Source of the DNA: Clostridium sp. MCC353 | GTDB lineage: Bacteria; Bacillota; Clostridia; Lachnospirales; Lachnospiraceae | Reading direction: 5' to 3' | DNA: 46,151 nt | NCBI RefSeq assembly: GCF_018785315.1 | Contig: NZ_WQPN01000020.1 | Span: forward strand, 1 to 46,151 | Shown here: positions 31,165 through 39,567 of the stretch, one piece after another | Layout of the letters: the number at the start of each line of letters is the position of its first letter | How positions within the stretch are numbered: the stretch's first letter is position 1 | Translations under genes and position numbers: made by a program | Notes under the pieces: model-generated | What the model was told of the DNA's origin: nothing | The model's database searches: none | What the model saw: only the letters and a program-made list of their open reading frames with translations

Positions 31165-32063
31165 TACCGATCCTCCTTTTCCGTTCCATAGCTGAAGAAC
31201 TGTACGGAAGACAGCACCGCTGTGATGACAAATATCAGCATTGCAATGGTGGATGCATAGCCCATGTTGTTCTTAACGAATCCGGTCTGGTACATATGTA
31301 ATGACAATACCATGGTAGCCGTACCCGGCCCTCCGCCGGTCAGGATATAGGGCTCGTTGAATACGGTAAAAGCTCCGACCACCGTTAAAATCATGGTTAC
31401 AAAAAACATCTGTTTCACCTGCGGCACTGTGATGTAGAAGAAACGCTTGATCTTTCCGGCTCCGTCCACTTCGGCCGCTTCATATAAATCTCTGGGAATT
31501 TTCTGGATGGCGACAATGAACAGCATGGTTACGTAACCGGTACTCTGCCATTGGGAAACCGCGATAATCGCATACATCGCCGTCTTTTTACTTCCCAGCC
31601 ATATCCTCGTCAGATCATCCAAACCAACCGCCTGCAGGAAGCTGTTTAAAAGTCCCATCTGCGGATTGTAAACAAATTCGAACAACAGGCATACTACAGT
31701 CATGGAAATCACAGTAGGTATAAAGTAAATGCTGCGCAGCACCGGCGCAAAGCGGTGGAATGCCACATCCTCCAATACCGCAGCCAGCACCAAACCAAAT
31801 CCAACCTGGATCACAATGGAGATTAACGCATAAAGAATATTGTTCTTCAAACAGGTCAGTATGATTTTATCCGAAAACAGATGTCTGTAGTTCTCCAGGC
31901 CCACCCATTCTTTCACTGTGGATGACAGGGTAAAGGACTGGAAGCTGTAAATTATATTCTTAATCAGCGGGAAGTAAACGAATAATCCCAAAATCAGAAC
32001 ACTTGGTATCACGAAAGCCAATGCTTCCATATTTCTTTTCTTTCTCAAAATGAACCATCCCAT
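31164..32063 (-). CDS. frlN: ABC sugar permease, FrlN-like (MalF type)
   Basis: A 299-residue permease with six or so membrane segments. The EAA motif reads LYEAAEVDGAGKIKRFFYITVPQVK (about residue 200). It forms the heteromeric channel with the following permease and takes substrate from the upstream lipoprotein. The order SBP - MalF-type - MalG-type - kinase matches the Bacillus frlO-N-M-D order. Confidence 0.88.
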   Translation of the reverse strand: MGWFILRKKRNMEALAFVIPSVLILGLFVYFPLIKNIIYSFQSFTLSSTVKEWVGLENYRHLFSDKIILTCLKNNILYALISIVIQVGFGLVLAAVLEDVAFHRFAPVLRSIYFIPTVISMTVVCLLFEFVYNPQMGLLNSFLQAVGLDDLTRIWLGSKKTAMYAIIAVSQWQSTGYVTMLFIVAIQKIPRDLYEAAEVDGAGKIKRFFYITVPQVKQMFFVTMILTVVGAFTVFNEPYILTGGGPGTATMVLSLHMYQTGFVKNNMGYASTIAMLIFVITAVLSSVQFFSYGTEKEDR

Positions 32064-32072
32064 TCCTTGTGT

Positions 32073-33434
32073 TTAGTGTAAAGAGGCGGCTGCTTCCTTT
32101 ACCTGTTCCATTACGCTTTCCGGTGTTTCGTCGCCGGTTGCAATCGCCTGGGCTCCCTGTCCGTATACGGTGTAGACGGATGCGTCACAAGCATTGTCAA
32201 ACCATGGTACTAAAGTGGAAGCTGATTTAATAATATCCATAGCTTCTAACTGTGAAGGCAGGGCGTTGGTTTCATCCACAGCTCCGTCCACGCTGGAAAT
32301 ATCTCCGCACTGTGTGGTAAGGGCTTCTCCGCCTTTTTTGCTCACAAGCCATTTTAAGAATTTCACGCACTCTTCCGGATTTTTTGCTTTATTACTGATC
32401 ATAAAGCCTTCCGGCGCTCCGGTCAAGCCATCCGCATCACCTTTTCCTTCTTCAAAAGCAGGGAAATTGAAGAATCCGTATTCAAAATCTTCAGGAATGG
32501 ATTTTTCAAGCATTGGAATCTCAGCGAACTGAAGGTACATAATCGGAGCTTCACCTGCAGCAAAATATGTATTTCTGGCTGTTTCATGGTCGATAGCCAC
32601 ACAGGTCTCGCCCATGTATGAGGTCAGCTGCTGCCATTTCTTTAGAACTTCCACATATGCAGGATCTGTAAATTCACCGGTTGCCGCGTCATAATCCTTC
32701 GCTAACACTTCCGGATCCACCATTCTCTGGTTCATGGTTCCCAGGTAGTGAAGGATTGCCCAGTTGTCTGCCAGCCCTTCCACTACAGGAGTTTCGTATC
32801 CTGCTGCCTTTAACTGATCCAAAACAGCGATAAATTCGTTCCATGTCTTAGGGATTGTTATATTGTTATCCGCGAAAATCTTCTTATTATAATAGAATAC
32901 CTTGCCGTCCTGGGACCACGGAATGCCGTAAGTCTGGCCGTCGAAGGTAAATCCTTCCACGCTGGCCGCAGCGATCTTGGATGCCCATTCACTGTCCTCT
33001 TCATAGACTTCATTCAGGGACATGACATTGCCGGAAGCGATCATTTCCTGCGCAAACGTGCCGGACCATGATGAAAATACATCAGGAACCTCATCGGTGC
33101 TCACAACCATACGGATCTTCTCTTTATACTGGTCATTTAAAATGCAGTCCATGTTAATGGTCACATTGGGATTTTCCGCCATATATTCTTCCACTAATCC
33201 TTTGAACATGGTGTTCTTAGGATCATTCGGCCAACGGTGGAAGAAATTAATTACCACTTTATCACCGCTGCCGCCGTCTTTGGAGGCCGCTGCTTCTGTC
33301 TTCTGATCGCTTTTCTGCTCACTTCCCGCCTGGGTCTGGCTCCCGGAACCGGAACCGCCGCCGCAGGCCGCCAGGGAAAGCCCCATCACTGCCGCTATGG
33401 ATAATGCCGCCATTCTTTTAATGCTGTGTCTCAT
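32073..33434 (-). CDS. frlO: Substrate-binding lipoprotein, FrlO-like
   Basis: A 453-residue extracytoplasmic lipoprotein. The signal peptide from MRHSIKRMAAL ends in the lipobox LAAC; a Gly/Ser/Gln/Lys-rich linker follows, then a family 1 solute-binding fold (VVINFFHRWPNDPKNTMFKGLVEEYMAENPNVTINM). The longer frame to 33467 is rejected because ATG 33434 has GGAGG 8 bases upstream. In context it should bind fructoselysine or a related glycated amino acid. It follows frlB by about 150 bases containing a terminator-like hairpin. Confidence 0.87.
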   Translation of the reverse strand: MRHSIKRMAALSIAAVMGLSLAACGGGSGSGSQTQAGSEQKSDQKTEAAASKDGGSGDKVVINFFHRWPNDPKNTMFKGLVEEYMAENPNVTINMDCILNDQYKEKIRMVVSTDEVPDVFSSWSGTFAQEMIASGNVMSLNEVYEEDSEWASKIAAASVEGFTFDGQTYGIPWSQDGKVFYYNKKIFADNNITIPKTWNEFIAVLDQLKAAGYETPVVEGLADNWAILHYLGTMNQRMVDPEVLAKDYDAATGEFTDPAYVEVLKKWQQLTSYMGETCVAIDHETARNTYFAAGEAPIMYLQFAEIPMLEKSIPEDFEYGFFNFPAFEEGKGDADGLTGAPEGFMISNKAKNPEECVKFLKWLVSKKGGEALTTQCGDISSVDGAVDETNALPSQLEAMDIIKSASTLVPWFDNACDASVYTVYGQGAQAIATGDETPESVMEQVKEAAASLH

Positions 33435-33529
33435 AATATGTTCCTCCTTTTTCACCACGAATTTCATTTACTGCGCGCTGCCTGCAAAAACTCTTTATTC
33501 TCTGGGGCGCGCGATCCAATATAATGCAA

Positions 33530-33572
33530 AACGACGGAATTCAAGCCCCCACTCTGCCAGAACTCCGTCGTC
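33530..33572 (-). terminator. Hairpin between frlB and frlO
   Basis: ACGACGGA/TCCGTCGT stem with a further TTC/GAA pairing inside, followed on the minus strand by TTTTGCATTAT. Possibly a leaky terminator or RNA processing site setting the ratio of deglycase to binding protein. Confidence 0.4.
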
Positions 33573-33587
33573 CCATTCTTATAGAAA

Positions 33588-34565
33588 TTAATATTCCATT
33601 CTCCACATATAACGGCGAACGCTTAAATCATGTCCTCTTTCATATGCGAAGGCATCAGCCAGGGATCGAAGGACAGCACCTGCCAAAAGCGGAGCAAAGT
33701 ACTCTCTTACCTCTTCGTCAATACCGGTCATATCAAATGTTTCCGCATCCACCAGCATGATCTTCTCTGAGTACTTCTGGCAGAAATTATAAGCCCTCTC
33801 ATCCAACGGTCTGGTTGCGCCGATTCCTTTGATGATAATAAACGGAACGTCAAAATCCGTCACTTCAAATGGTCCGTGGAAGTATTCGCCGGAATGGATC
33901 GCGCTTGAATGGATCCACTGCATCTCCATTAACAGGCAGATTGCGAAGGAATAAGCCTCTCCATAGTTAGCGCCGCTTCCCATGGTGTAGATCAGCTCTT
34001 CTCTCTTATATTTTCTGCCCCACTCTTTAATGGTATCGGCATACTGAGCTTTTGCTTTTTCAATCACGTCGTTCAAATTAGCTACGGATGCAATTCCCTT
34101 TTCATATTTCTCACTTGGGTTAACCGCATTTAAAATGTGGAAAAGAAGGGAATACAGAACTGCTTTGTTCAGGTCGCTGGCATCCGCCTCTTTGCCCCAG
34201 TCATAGTGAATCGGGTATTCAGCCGCTTTCCATAATGGAGAATCAACCAGATTGGATAACGCTATTGTGGTAGCTCCCAGTTCTCTTGCAACTTCCGTTG
34301 CCTTAACGGTTTCCGGTGTGTTTCCGGAATGGGAACATGTGATTACAACTGAATCAGGGCCAAGAGCCTTAGGCGCCCTATGTACGAACTCGTTTGAAGA
34401 ATAGATGCTGGCCGGAATCTCGATCTCTCTGTCAAAGATATACTGTGCCGGCATCATAAACGCCTGTGAGCCGCCGCATGCCACAAAATAAAAATGGTTC
34501 AGATTCTTTTTTGCTGCTACCGCTGCGACCGCTGTCTTGATCTGGTCAATGTGTTCTTGTCTCAT
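33588..34565 (-). CDS. frlB: Fructoselysine-6-phosphate deglycase (SIS domain)
   Basis: A 325-residue protein with two SIS domains (VACGGSQAFMMPAQYI at about residue 28; VVITCSHSGNTPETVKATEVARELGATTIAL at about 72; ELIYTMGSGANYGEAYS near 170; EVTDFDVPFIIIKG near 220). FrlB hydrolyses fructoselysine 6-phosphate to lysine and glucose 6-phosphate. Length and gene order match the Bacillus frl operon. It is the first gene, with GGAGGAG 5 bases before ATG, a consensus promoter and a palindromic operator upstream. GfrF-like specificity for glucoselysine is an alternative. Confidence 0.85.
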   Translation of the reverse strand: MRQEHIDQIKTAVAAVAAKKNLNHFYFVACGGSQAFMMPAQYIFDREIEIPASIYSSNEFVHRAPKALGPDSVVITCSHSGNTPETVKATEVARELGATTIALSNLVDSPLWKAAEYPIHYDWGKEADASDLNKAVLYSLLFHILNAVNPSEKYEKGIASVANLNDVIEKAKAQYADTIKEWGRKYKREELIYTMGSGANYGEAYSFAICLLMEMQWIHSSAIHSGEYFHGPFEVTDFDVPFIIIKGIGATRPLDERAYNFCQKYSEKIMLVDAETFDMTGIDEEVREYFAPLLAGAVLRSLADAFAYERGHDLSVRRYMWRMEY

Positions 34566-34600
34566 AATTACTCCTCCATTTAGAAATATTATTATATGTT

Positions 34601-34617
34601 GTTATATAACGTTATAT
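34601..34617. promoter_or_regulatory. Palindromic operator of the frl operon
   Basis: ATATAACGTTATAT (34604-34617) is a perfect 14-bp palindrome, overlapping a second perfect palindrome GTTATATAAC (34601-34610). It begins 12 bases downstream of the -10 box, on the transcription start, suited to a dimeric GntR-type repressor such as the FrlR-like protein encoded at the operon end. Confidence 0.6.
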
Positions 34618-34628
34618 GATGTATTTAT

Positions 34629-34657
34629 ATAATAACCTATGACGAGTTATATGTCAA
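34629..34657 (-). promoter_or_regulatory. Promoter of the frl operon
   Basis: On the minus strand: -35 TTGACA, 17-bp spacer, -10 TATTAT. Confidence 0.8.
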
Positions 34658-34688
34658 CACTTTTTTCATATTTTTACCAACTAAATTA

Positions 34689-34847
34689 TTAAAACAGATA
34701 AAAAACTGTATAAAATGCCTTATATTCCTGCAATATTTTAAGCCCTTTTTCATTAAACCATTTAAACATCTTCTCATTGCGGACTTTTATATGTGTTTTC
34801 TTAAATTCCTTCCATTCTTTTAGCAAATTTTCATAACTATCTTTCAT
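34689..34847 (-). CDS. Small basic/aromatic protein (52 aa) behind leader copy B
   Basis: A 52-residue peptide beginning MKDSYENLLKEWKEFKKTH and ending AFYTVFYLF, rich in Lys, Glu and aromatic residues, probably helical with a hydrophobic tail. It is not recognised. Evidence that it is real: GGAGG 7 bases before ATG, and a leader element upstream whose other two copies lead into clear genes at the same distance. The longer frame to 34937 is only the leader read through. It lies between the frl promoter and a small XRE gene. Confidence 0.6.
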   Translation of the reverse strand: MKDSYENLLKEWKEFKKTHIKVRNEKMFKWFNEKGLKILQEYKAFYTVFYLF

Positions 34848-34980
34848 ATTAATTCCTCCATGCCGGAGCAGTTTTTTGCGAAGGCGCGCGCTGAGAATTT
34901 CAGATTCTCGGCTTCGATTCACATTTGTGTCTCCCACACAAATTTGGGGATAAAAAATAAGCCATCAGGATTATTTTCAC
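34848..34980 (-). promoter_or_regulatory. Structured leader element, copy B
   Basis: Same plan as 5083-5216. Hairpin 1 is CAAATTTGTG/CACAAATGTG with loop TGGGAGA. Hairpin 2 is GAGAAT/ATTCTC with loop CTGAA and outer GC pairs. Then GCGCGCGCCTTCGC and CTCCGGCATGGAG before AATTAATATG. Hairpin 2 differs in sequence from copy A but still pairs. The hairpin-1 loop keeps only the GGAG:CTCC part of the possible long-range pairing. Confidence 0.65.
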
Positions 34981-35076
34981 CCTATTTATCTCCATTACAG
35001 TTATTTCAGTCCAATATGTTCTAAATCGCAATAGAACAAATTGGGCTGTCATATAATAATTCAATCGAGGTGAGAT

Positions 35077-35307
35077 ATGAAATTTATACGGATTGAAGAA
35101 TTAAGAGAGAACCATGATTTTACGAAAAAGTATGCAGCTTATCAACTCAATATAAGCCAGCGCACCTGCAGCCATTATGAGAATGGCACAAGACAAATCC
35201 CTTTGGATACATTATGCCGGCTGGCCGGTTTCTATCATGTATCAACGGATTATATACTCGGACGCACGGACAGCAAAGAACCTTATCCTAAAACAAAAAG
35301 CCCTTGA
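35077..35307 (+). CDS. Small XRE-family HTH protein (76 aa)
   Basis: A 76-residue protein consisting of a single Cro/CI-type HTH: IEELRENHDFTKKYAAYQLNISQRTCSHYENGTRQIPLDTLCRLAGFYHVSTDYILGRTD, where the last part is the typical XRE helix 5 ending. There is no effector domain. GAGGTGAG precedes ATG. It stands alone between leader copy B and two tRNAs on the other strand; its target is unknown. Confidence 0.88.
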   Translation: MKFIRIEELRENHDFTKKYAAYQLNISQRTCSHYENGTRQIPLDTLCRLAGFYHVSTDYILGRTDSKEPYPKTKSP

Positions 35308-35335
35308 ACTATCAAGGACTTTGACCAAAAGAAAA

Positions 35336-35406
35336 AGCGGGTGATGGGAATCGAACCCACGTATCTAGCTTGGAAGGCTAGTGTTCTACCATTGAACTAC
35401 ACCCGC
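35336..35406 (-). tRNA. tRNA-Gly (TCC)
   Basis: 71 bases on the minus strand: acceptor GCGGGTG/CACCCGC, anticodon arm CTAGC-CTTCCAA-GCTAG with anticodon TCC, discriminator T. Confidence 0.95.
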
Positions 35407-35428
35407 ATAAAGGATATGAAATTGTTAA

Positions 35429-35503
35429 TCGGGGTGACAGGATTCGAACCTGCGACCCCCTGGTCCCAAACCAGGTACTCTAGCCAAACTGAGCCACACC
35501 CCG
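35429..35503 (-). tRNA. tRNA-Pro (TGG)
   Basis: 75 bases on the minus strand: acceptor CGGGGTG/CACCCCG, anticodon arm CCTGG-TTTGGGA-CCAGG with anticodon TGG, discriminator A. It precedes tRNA-Gly on the same transcript. Confidence 0.95.
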
Positions 35504-35563
35504 ATCTGACGAAAAACATTGCTCACGCTTCGTTTTCCGACACCGTTTCACAACGCATAAATG

Positions 35564-35592
35564 ATTATATACTATAGGTTATGCATTGTCAA
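35564..35592 (-). promoter_or_regulatory. Promoter of the tRNA-Pro/tRNA-Gly pair
   Basis: On the minus strand: TTGACA, 17-bp spacer, TATAAT, both consensus, 60 bases before tRNA-Pro. Confidence 0.85.
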
Positions 35593-35620
35593 CTATTTTT
35601 TTATTTAATTAGATATTACG

Positions 35621-36109
35621 TTAATTCAGATAATTAAACGTAAAATGCGCCTCCCCATACCTGTCAATCTCCATCACCGCATAAGAAGGCTTTCTCCCAT
35701 CCTGCCTCGGATAAGAAAGGCTTCCCGGATTCAATACCGTAATCCCCCCGCGCACCTCCATATAAGGCCTGTGGGTATGCCCGAACATGGCGATATCCAT
35801 CTTCCGCACCTCGGCCTCTTCAAACAGATGATCCGGCCCCAGAGATACATTATAGTAGTGCCCATGGGTCAGCATCACGTGGTATTTTCCGATTGTAATC
35901 TCCTTTTCCCGGTCCAGAGCGGAAAAAAAGTCATTGTTTCCCGCCACCATTTCCAGGAGACAGCCTTCATTCACCCAGCCTGCGATCTTTTCTTCGCTGC
36001 CTTCCACATCGCCCAGATGGATCAGCATATCAATCGGAGCTGTCTTTTCAAGCACTGTTTTCAGATTCTCATCCCGCCGGTGCGTATCACTAACAATCAG
36101 TATTTTCAT
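35621..36109 (-). CDS. Metallophosphoesterase, YfcE/MJ0936-type
   Basis: A 162-residue calcineurin-like phosphodiesterase with all metal motifs: SDTHRR (residue 7), HLGDVEG (about 32), VAGNNDFF (about 56), LTHGHYYNV (about 81) and FGHTHRP (about 109), then NPGSLSYPR. These small enzymes act on phosphodiester or nucleotide substrates with Mn2+ or Ni2+; the cell substrate is unknown. It overlaps the RdgB gene end by 20 bases, the usual yfcE-rdgB pairing in clostridia. GGGGGAG is 6 bases before ATG. Confidence 0.9.
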   Translation of the reverse strand: MKILIVSDTHRRDENLKTVLEKTAPIDMLIHLGDVEGSEEKIAGWVNEGCLLEMVAGNNDFFSALDREKEITIGKYHVMLTHGHYYNVSLGPDHLFEEAEVRKMDIAMFGHTHRPYMEVRGGITVLNPGSLSYPRQDGRKPSYAVMEIDRYGEAHFTFNYLN

Positions 36110-36716
36110 CCGCTTCTCCCCCTAACACTGCATTTAAGCGTTCTTTCATGGCTTCCAGGGCTTTTCCCCTGTGGCTGATCTTGTTCTTCTGCTCTATGCT
36201 TAACTGGGCGGAGGTCAGACCGAATTCAGGTATGTAAAGAATCGGATCATAACCGAAGCCCTCACTGCCGGCCGGTTCATCGGCGATCAGCCCTTCCATA
36301 TATTCTTCCGTATGAACCACCTGTCCGTCCGGCAGGACTGCCGCAATGTTACAGACAAAACGGGCGCTCCGCTCCTGCCCTTTGGCATCCGCCAGACGGC
36401 TGATGATATTGTTGTTTTTAATATCATAGGAAGTGTCCTCTCCCATGTAGCGGGCCGAATAGATCCCCGGCTCTCCGCCGATGTAATCCACTACCAGGCC
36501 GGAATCGTCGGCCAGAACGATGTCCCCGGTCTGCTCCCAGACTGCTTTGGCCTTTATTTCAGCATTTTCCCCAAATGTCATCCCATCTTCCACAATATCA
36601 AGATCCACTCCGGCATCTTTCATAGACAGGATCTCCAATCCCAGGTCCGCCAGAATCAAACGGATCTCCCTCATCTTACCTTCATTTCCCGTAGCAAATA
36701 TAATTCTATGTTTCAT
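36090..36716 (-). CDS. rdgB: XTP/dITP diphosphatase (RdgB/HAM1 family)
   Basis: A 208-residue nucleotide-cleaning enzyme that hydrolyses dITP, XTP and ITP to monophosphates. Visible motifs: FATGNEGKMREI (residues 6-17), LADDSGLVVDYIGGEPGIYSARY (about 68-90), EGFGYDPILYIPEFG and the C-terminal KNKISHRGKALEAMKE. Of two adjacent ATGs, the second (36716) is 6 bases from GGAGG and preferred. It overlaps the downstream phosphodiesterase gene. Confidence 0.93.
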   Translation of the reverse strand: MKHRIIFATGNEGKMREIRLILADLGLEILSMKDAGVDLDIVEDGMTFGENAEIKAKAVWEQTGDIVLADDSGLVVDYIGGEPGIYSARYMGEDTSYDIKNNNIISRLADAKGQERSARFVCNIAAVLPDGQVVHTEEYMEGLIADEPAGSEGFGYDPILYIPEFGLTSAQLSIEQKNKISHRGKALEAMKERLNAVLGGEADENTDC

Positions 36717-36749
36717 CATGTTCCTCCATCCATTTCCATGAACCTCAGG

Positions 36750-38411
36750 TTATTCCCGGTCCACCGTATATGCTTTCAGGCACAAATTACAGCTCTGTTT
36801 CTCTTCGCTCCGCTCCCAAACCGTCCCTTTCAGGCTGATGTATCCTTCGCCGTCGGTTATATCCACCTGGGCCTTATTGTCCTCGGCGTCATATTCGATG
36901 GCCACCGGATGAACCGATCCGGGAGTGGTGATCTTCACAATCACAGCATATTCTTCCCCGTCCTCCAGTTCAATATCCCGGTCAAAATCCACCGTATAAT
37001 ATCCGCTGTTTGCAAAGTTTCCCTTTGCTGCCAGAGCCCTTTTAGAAAAATCCCGGCTTTCATCCAGATTCCGTGCAACATAGACTTCATAATCAGTATC
37101 AGCGCCCGTGGCATAAAAGCCCGCCGCCCTTAAATTCTCTCCATCTCCGGCCTTATATACATTGGCAAAATAAGCTGTTTCTTCCCCGTATCCCAGTTGG
37201 CCGATCCAGCCGCACAGGTCCGTCTGGTAAATGTGGTCGTAATTATCCGTATCTTCAACCCTGGTATAAAGGATATTATGAATACCGATATTGGTGTCAT
37301 AATAAGATACGTAAAAATATCCTTCATCCCCAAATTCCTGCCCCCAGCTGTTCACACAGATAAACGCCCCGTCCCCTTCCAGATCCATATTGAAATTCTC
37401 CTTAGGATAATTATCATCCCAGCCGATTATCACGGAATCGTGATTCGGCTTTTCCGGTCCGATATAACAGTAAGCGTTATTCTCCTGATTGTAATACACA
37501 GAACGGCTCTTATAGTTTTTAAGCGAAGTATAAAGCGAACTCTGGACGCCGCCATACAAATAGACGGCTTCTTTAATCTTTTCATAATCCTTGCTGGGCA
37601 GAATCTGGATTTCCTGCACATGCTTAACCGGTTCCAAATCATCGGGAGACTTTCCGTCCCCATAGGGGTCGTCCTCTTCCAGCACCGGCCCCTGCCAGGC
37701 CAGCAGATAGGCCATGGACATGGTGTACTCCCCTCCGTCATTCTGGGTCAGATGGAAGCTGTTATTGATGGACATGTGATCTTCCGAAAAATCCAAAGGC
37801 TCTTCCGGCATCAAAACCGTTTCCAATGCCGTGAGGGACGCGAAAGACCAGCAGGTCCCGAGGGAACCCTGGTTTTTCACTGCCGGAACCCGGCCTTCCT
37901 TCCGGTAATCATACGCATAGGGCAGAGTTCTCATGTCCGGATTCTTATTGGTCATAGTCACCGTATTCGCCCCGATATCCCAGTCCATCGTATATCCCAG
38001 CCCCTCTTCAATGTCCCTGAGAGGAATATACAGCCTGCCGCCGCGGTCCGCTACCGATTCTTCCAGTTCCACGCGGAAGGCATTCTTTTCCAATACCAGC
38101 CTTGAATTATCATAATAATTTTCTGCACAGGAAAATGCCTTTGTCACCATTGACACCGGCATCATAATTTCCATACTATCGGAATCCATATATAGGCGGT
38201 CACGTCCTGTATCAACCTGCTTGCCGTCTACCATCAGAATGACCGGCTTGGAATTCACACTATCCGCTACCACCTTTTTCCACTCAACTGGCGGGATGGA
38301 TTTCGTAAGTCCTTCCACCACCGCCTCAGAATAAAAAAACTCAACTCTCTGGATACAGGTAAGAATCAGCAGCAATCCTATTATAATCAGATATCTAATT
38401 TTGCGTTTCAA
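36750..38411 (-). CDS. Exported C1 (papain-like) peptidase with copper-amine-oxidase-type stalk and lectin-like domain
   Basis: A 553-residue protein. An N-terminal membrane segment (about residues 6-20) is followed by a copper-amine-oxidase N-like module (about 45-155: LYMDSDSMEIMMPVSMVTKAF; LYIPLRDIEEGLGYTMDW), then a C1 peptidase: NQGSLGTCWSFAS with the catalytic Cys (about 188), NHDSVIIGWDD with His (about 327) and VNSWGQEFGDEGYFYVSYYD with Asn (about 355). The last ~150 residues fit the lectin-like domain of clostridial surface cysteine proteases. The start is TTG, 6 bases from GGAG, overlapping the methyltransferase gene by 17 bases. It probably acts at the cell surface. Confidence 0.88.
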   Translation of the reverse strand: MKRKIRYLIIIGLLLILTCIQRVEFFYSEAVVEGLTKSIPPVEWKKVVADSVNSKPVILMVDGKQVDTGRDRLYMDSDSMEIMMPVSMVTKAFSCAENYYDNSRLVLEKNAFRVELEESVADRGGRLYIPLRDIEEGLGYTMDWDIGANTVTMTNKNPDMRTLPYAYDYRKEGRVPAVKNQGSLGTCWSFASLTALETVLMPEEPLDFSEDHMSINNSFHLTQNDGGEYTMSMAYLLAWQGPVLEEDDPYGDGKSPDDLEPVKHVQEIQILPSKDYEKIKEAVYLYGGVQSSLYTSLKNYKSRSVYYNQENNAYCYIGPEKPNHDSVIIGWDDNYPKENFNMDLEGDGAFICVNSWGQEFGDEGYFYVSYYDTNIGIHNILYTRVEDTDNYDHIYQTDLCGWIGQLGYGEETAYFANVYKAGDGENLRAAGFYATGADTDYEVYVARNLDESRDFSKRALAAKGNFANSGYYTVDFDRDIELEDGEEYAVIVKITTPGSVHPVAIEYDAEDNKAQVDITDGEGYISLKGTVWERSEEKQSCNLCLKAYTVDRE

Positions 38412-39567
38412 CTGATTCTCCTACTTTTCTTTTCGGGGGTCTTGGCCCCATAAACTGATAAAAATACGTCTTCATCATCCCGTTATAGATCTTACGGTTT
38501 CTGTCCGCTTTTCTTCCAATGTACTTCTCAGCATCCTCATAAGCAGTAATCAGGCAGGCAGACCAGGAATCCAACGCCCGAAACCTCTCCCCGATCTCCG
38601 AATACAAGGCCGGAAGGTTCTCTTTTTCTTCAATCCGCTCCCCATAAGGCGGGTTTGTAATGATAAATCCATATTTCTTCGGATGGCTCAGGGCGCTGAC
38701 CGGCCTCTGCTGGAAATGAATCAGATGATCCACCCCTGCCGCCTCCGCATTTGCCCTAGCCGCTTTGATAATATCGCCATCCACATCATATCCCTGGATG
38801 TCCACCGAAATATCCATATTCACCGCTTCATTGGCATCATCCATCGCACCATACCAGTATTTCCTCGGCACCAGCTCTTTCCAGTCCTCAGACAAAAAGC
38901 TGCGGTTCATGCCCGGCGCAATATTGGCCGCCATCATAGCCGCTTCTATGGGAAATGTCCCGCTTCCGCAGAACGGATCCACTAAAATCCTGTCCTTATT
39001 CCAAGGCGTCAGCATAATGAGGGCCGCGGCCAGCGTCTCCGTAATCGGCGCTTTGCTGGTAAGGGTCCTATAGCCTCGTTTGTGAAGGGATTCTCCCGTC
39101 GTGTCGATTCCGATGGTAACCTGATCCTTATACAGAAAGACCCTCAGCGGGAAACTGCTTCCATTTTCCGGAAACCAGTCCATCTCATACTCCCGCCTTA
39201 ACCGTTCCACCATGGCCTTCTTCATGATGGACTGGATATCAGAAGGGCTGAACAGCTTGCTCTGAATGGACGAAGCCTTGGCAACCCAGAATTTACCGTC
39301 CTTTGGAATATATTCTTCCCACGGTACCGCCTTGGTCCCCTGGAACAGATCCTCAAATGTCTCCGCACGGAAACTGCCCACTTTTAAAAGCACCCTCTCC
39401 GCCGTTCTCAGGAAAATATTAGCCCTGGCGACAGCATCCGCATCCCCTTCAAATGTCACCCTTCCATTTTCCACCTGGGTGATCTCATATCCCAGATCTA
39501 CAATCTCCTTTTTTAAAACCGCTTCTAATCCGAAATGGCAAGGAGCTATCAACTCAAATTTTCTCAT
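38395..39567 (-). CDS. THUMP-domain 23S rRNA methyltransferase (RlmL/YpsC-like)
   Basis: A 390-residue class I RNA methyltransferase. N-terminal ferredoxin-like and THUMP regions (ELIAPCHFGLEAVLKKEIVDLGYE; FFRTAERVLLKVGSF-like segment to about residue 155) are followed by a Rossmann domain with DPFCGSGTFPIEAAM (about 192), DVDGDIIKAARANAEAAGV and the catalytic NPPYGERI (about 305). Relatives methylate N2 of a guanine in 23S rRNA. It overlaps the phosphodiesterase gene upstream by 4 bases and the C1 peptidase gene downstream by 17. Confidence 0.9.
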   Translation of the reverse strand: MRKFELIAPCHFGLEAVLKKEIVDLGYEITQVENGRVTFEGDADAVARANIFLRTAERVLLKVGSFRAETFEDLFQGTKAVPWEEYIPKDGKFWVAKASSIQSKLFSPSDIQSIMKKAMVERLRREYEMDWFPENGSSFPLRVFLYKDQVTIGIDTTGESLHKRGYRTLTSKAPITETLAAALIMLTPWNKDRILVDPFCGSGTFPIEAAMMAANIAPGMNRSFLSEDWKELVPRKYWYGAMDDANEAVNMDISVDIQGYDVDGDIIKAARANAEAAGVDHLIHFQQRPVSALSHPKKYGFIITNPPYGERIEEKENLPALYSEIGERFRALDSWSACLITAYEDAEKYIGRKADRNRKIYNGMMKTYFYQFMGPRPPKRKVGESVETQN

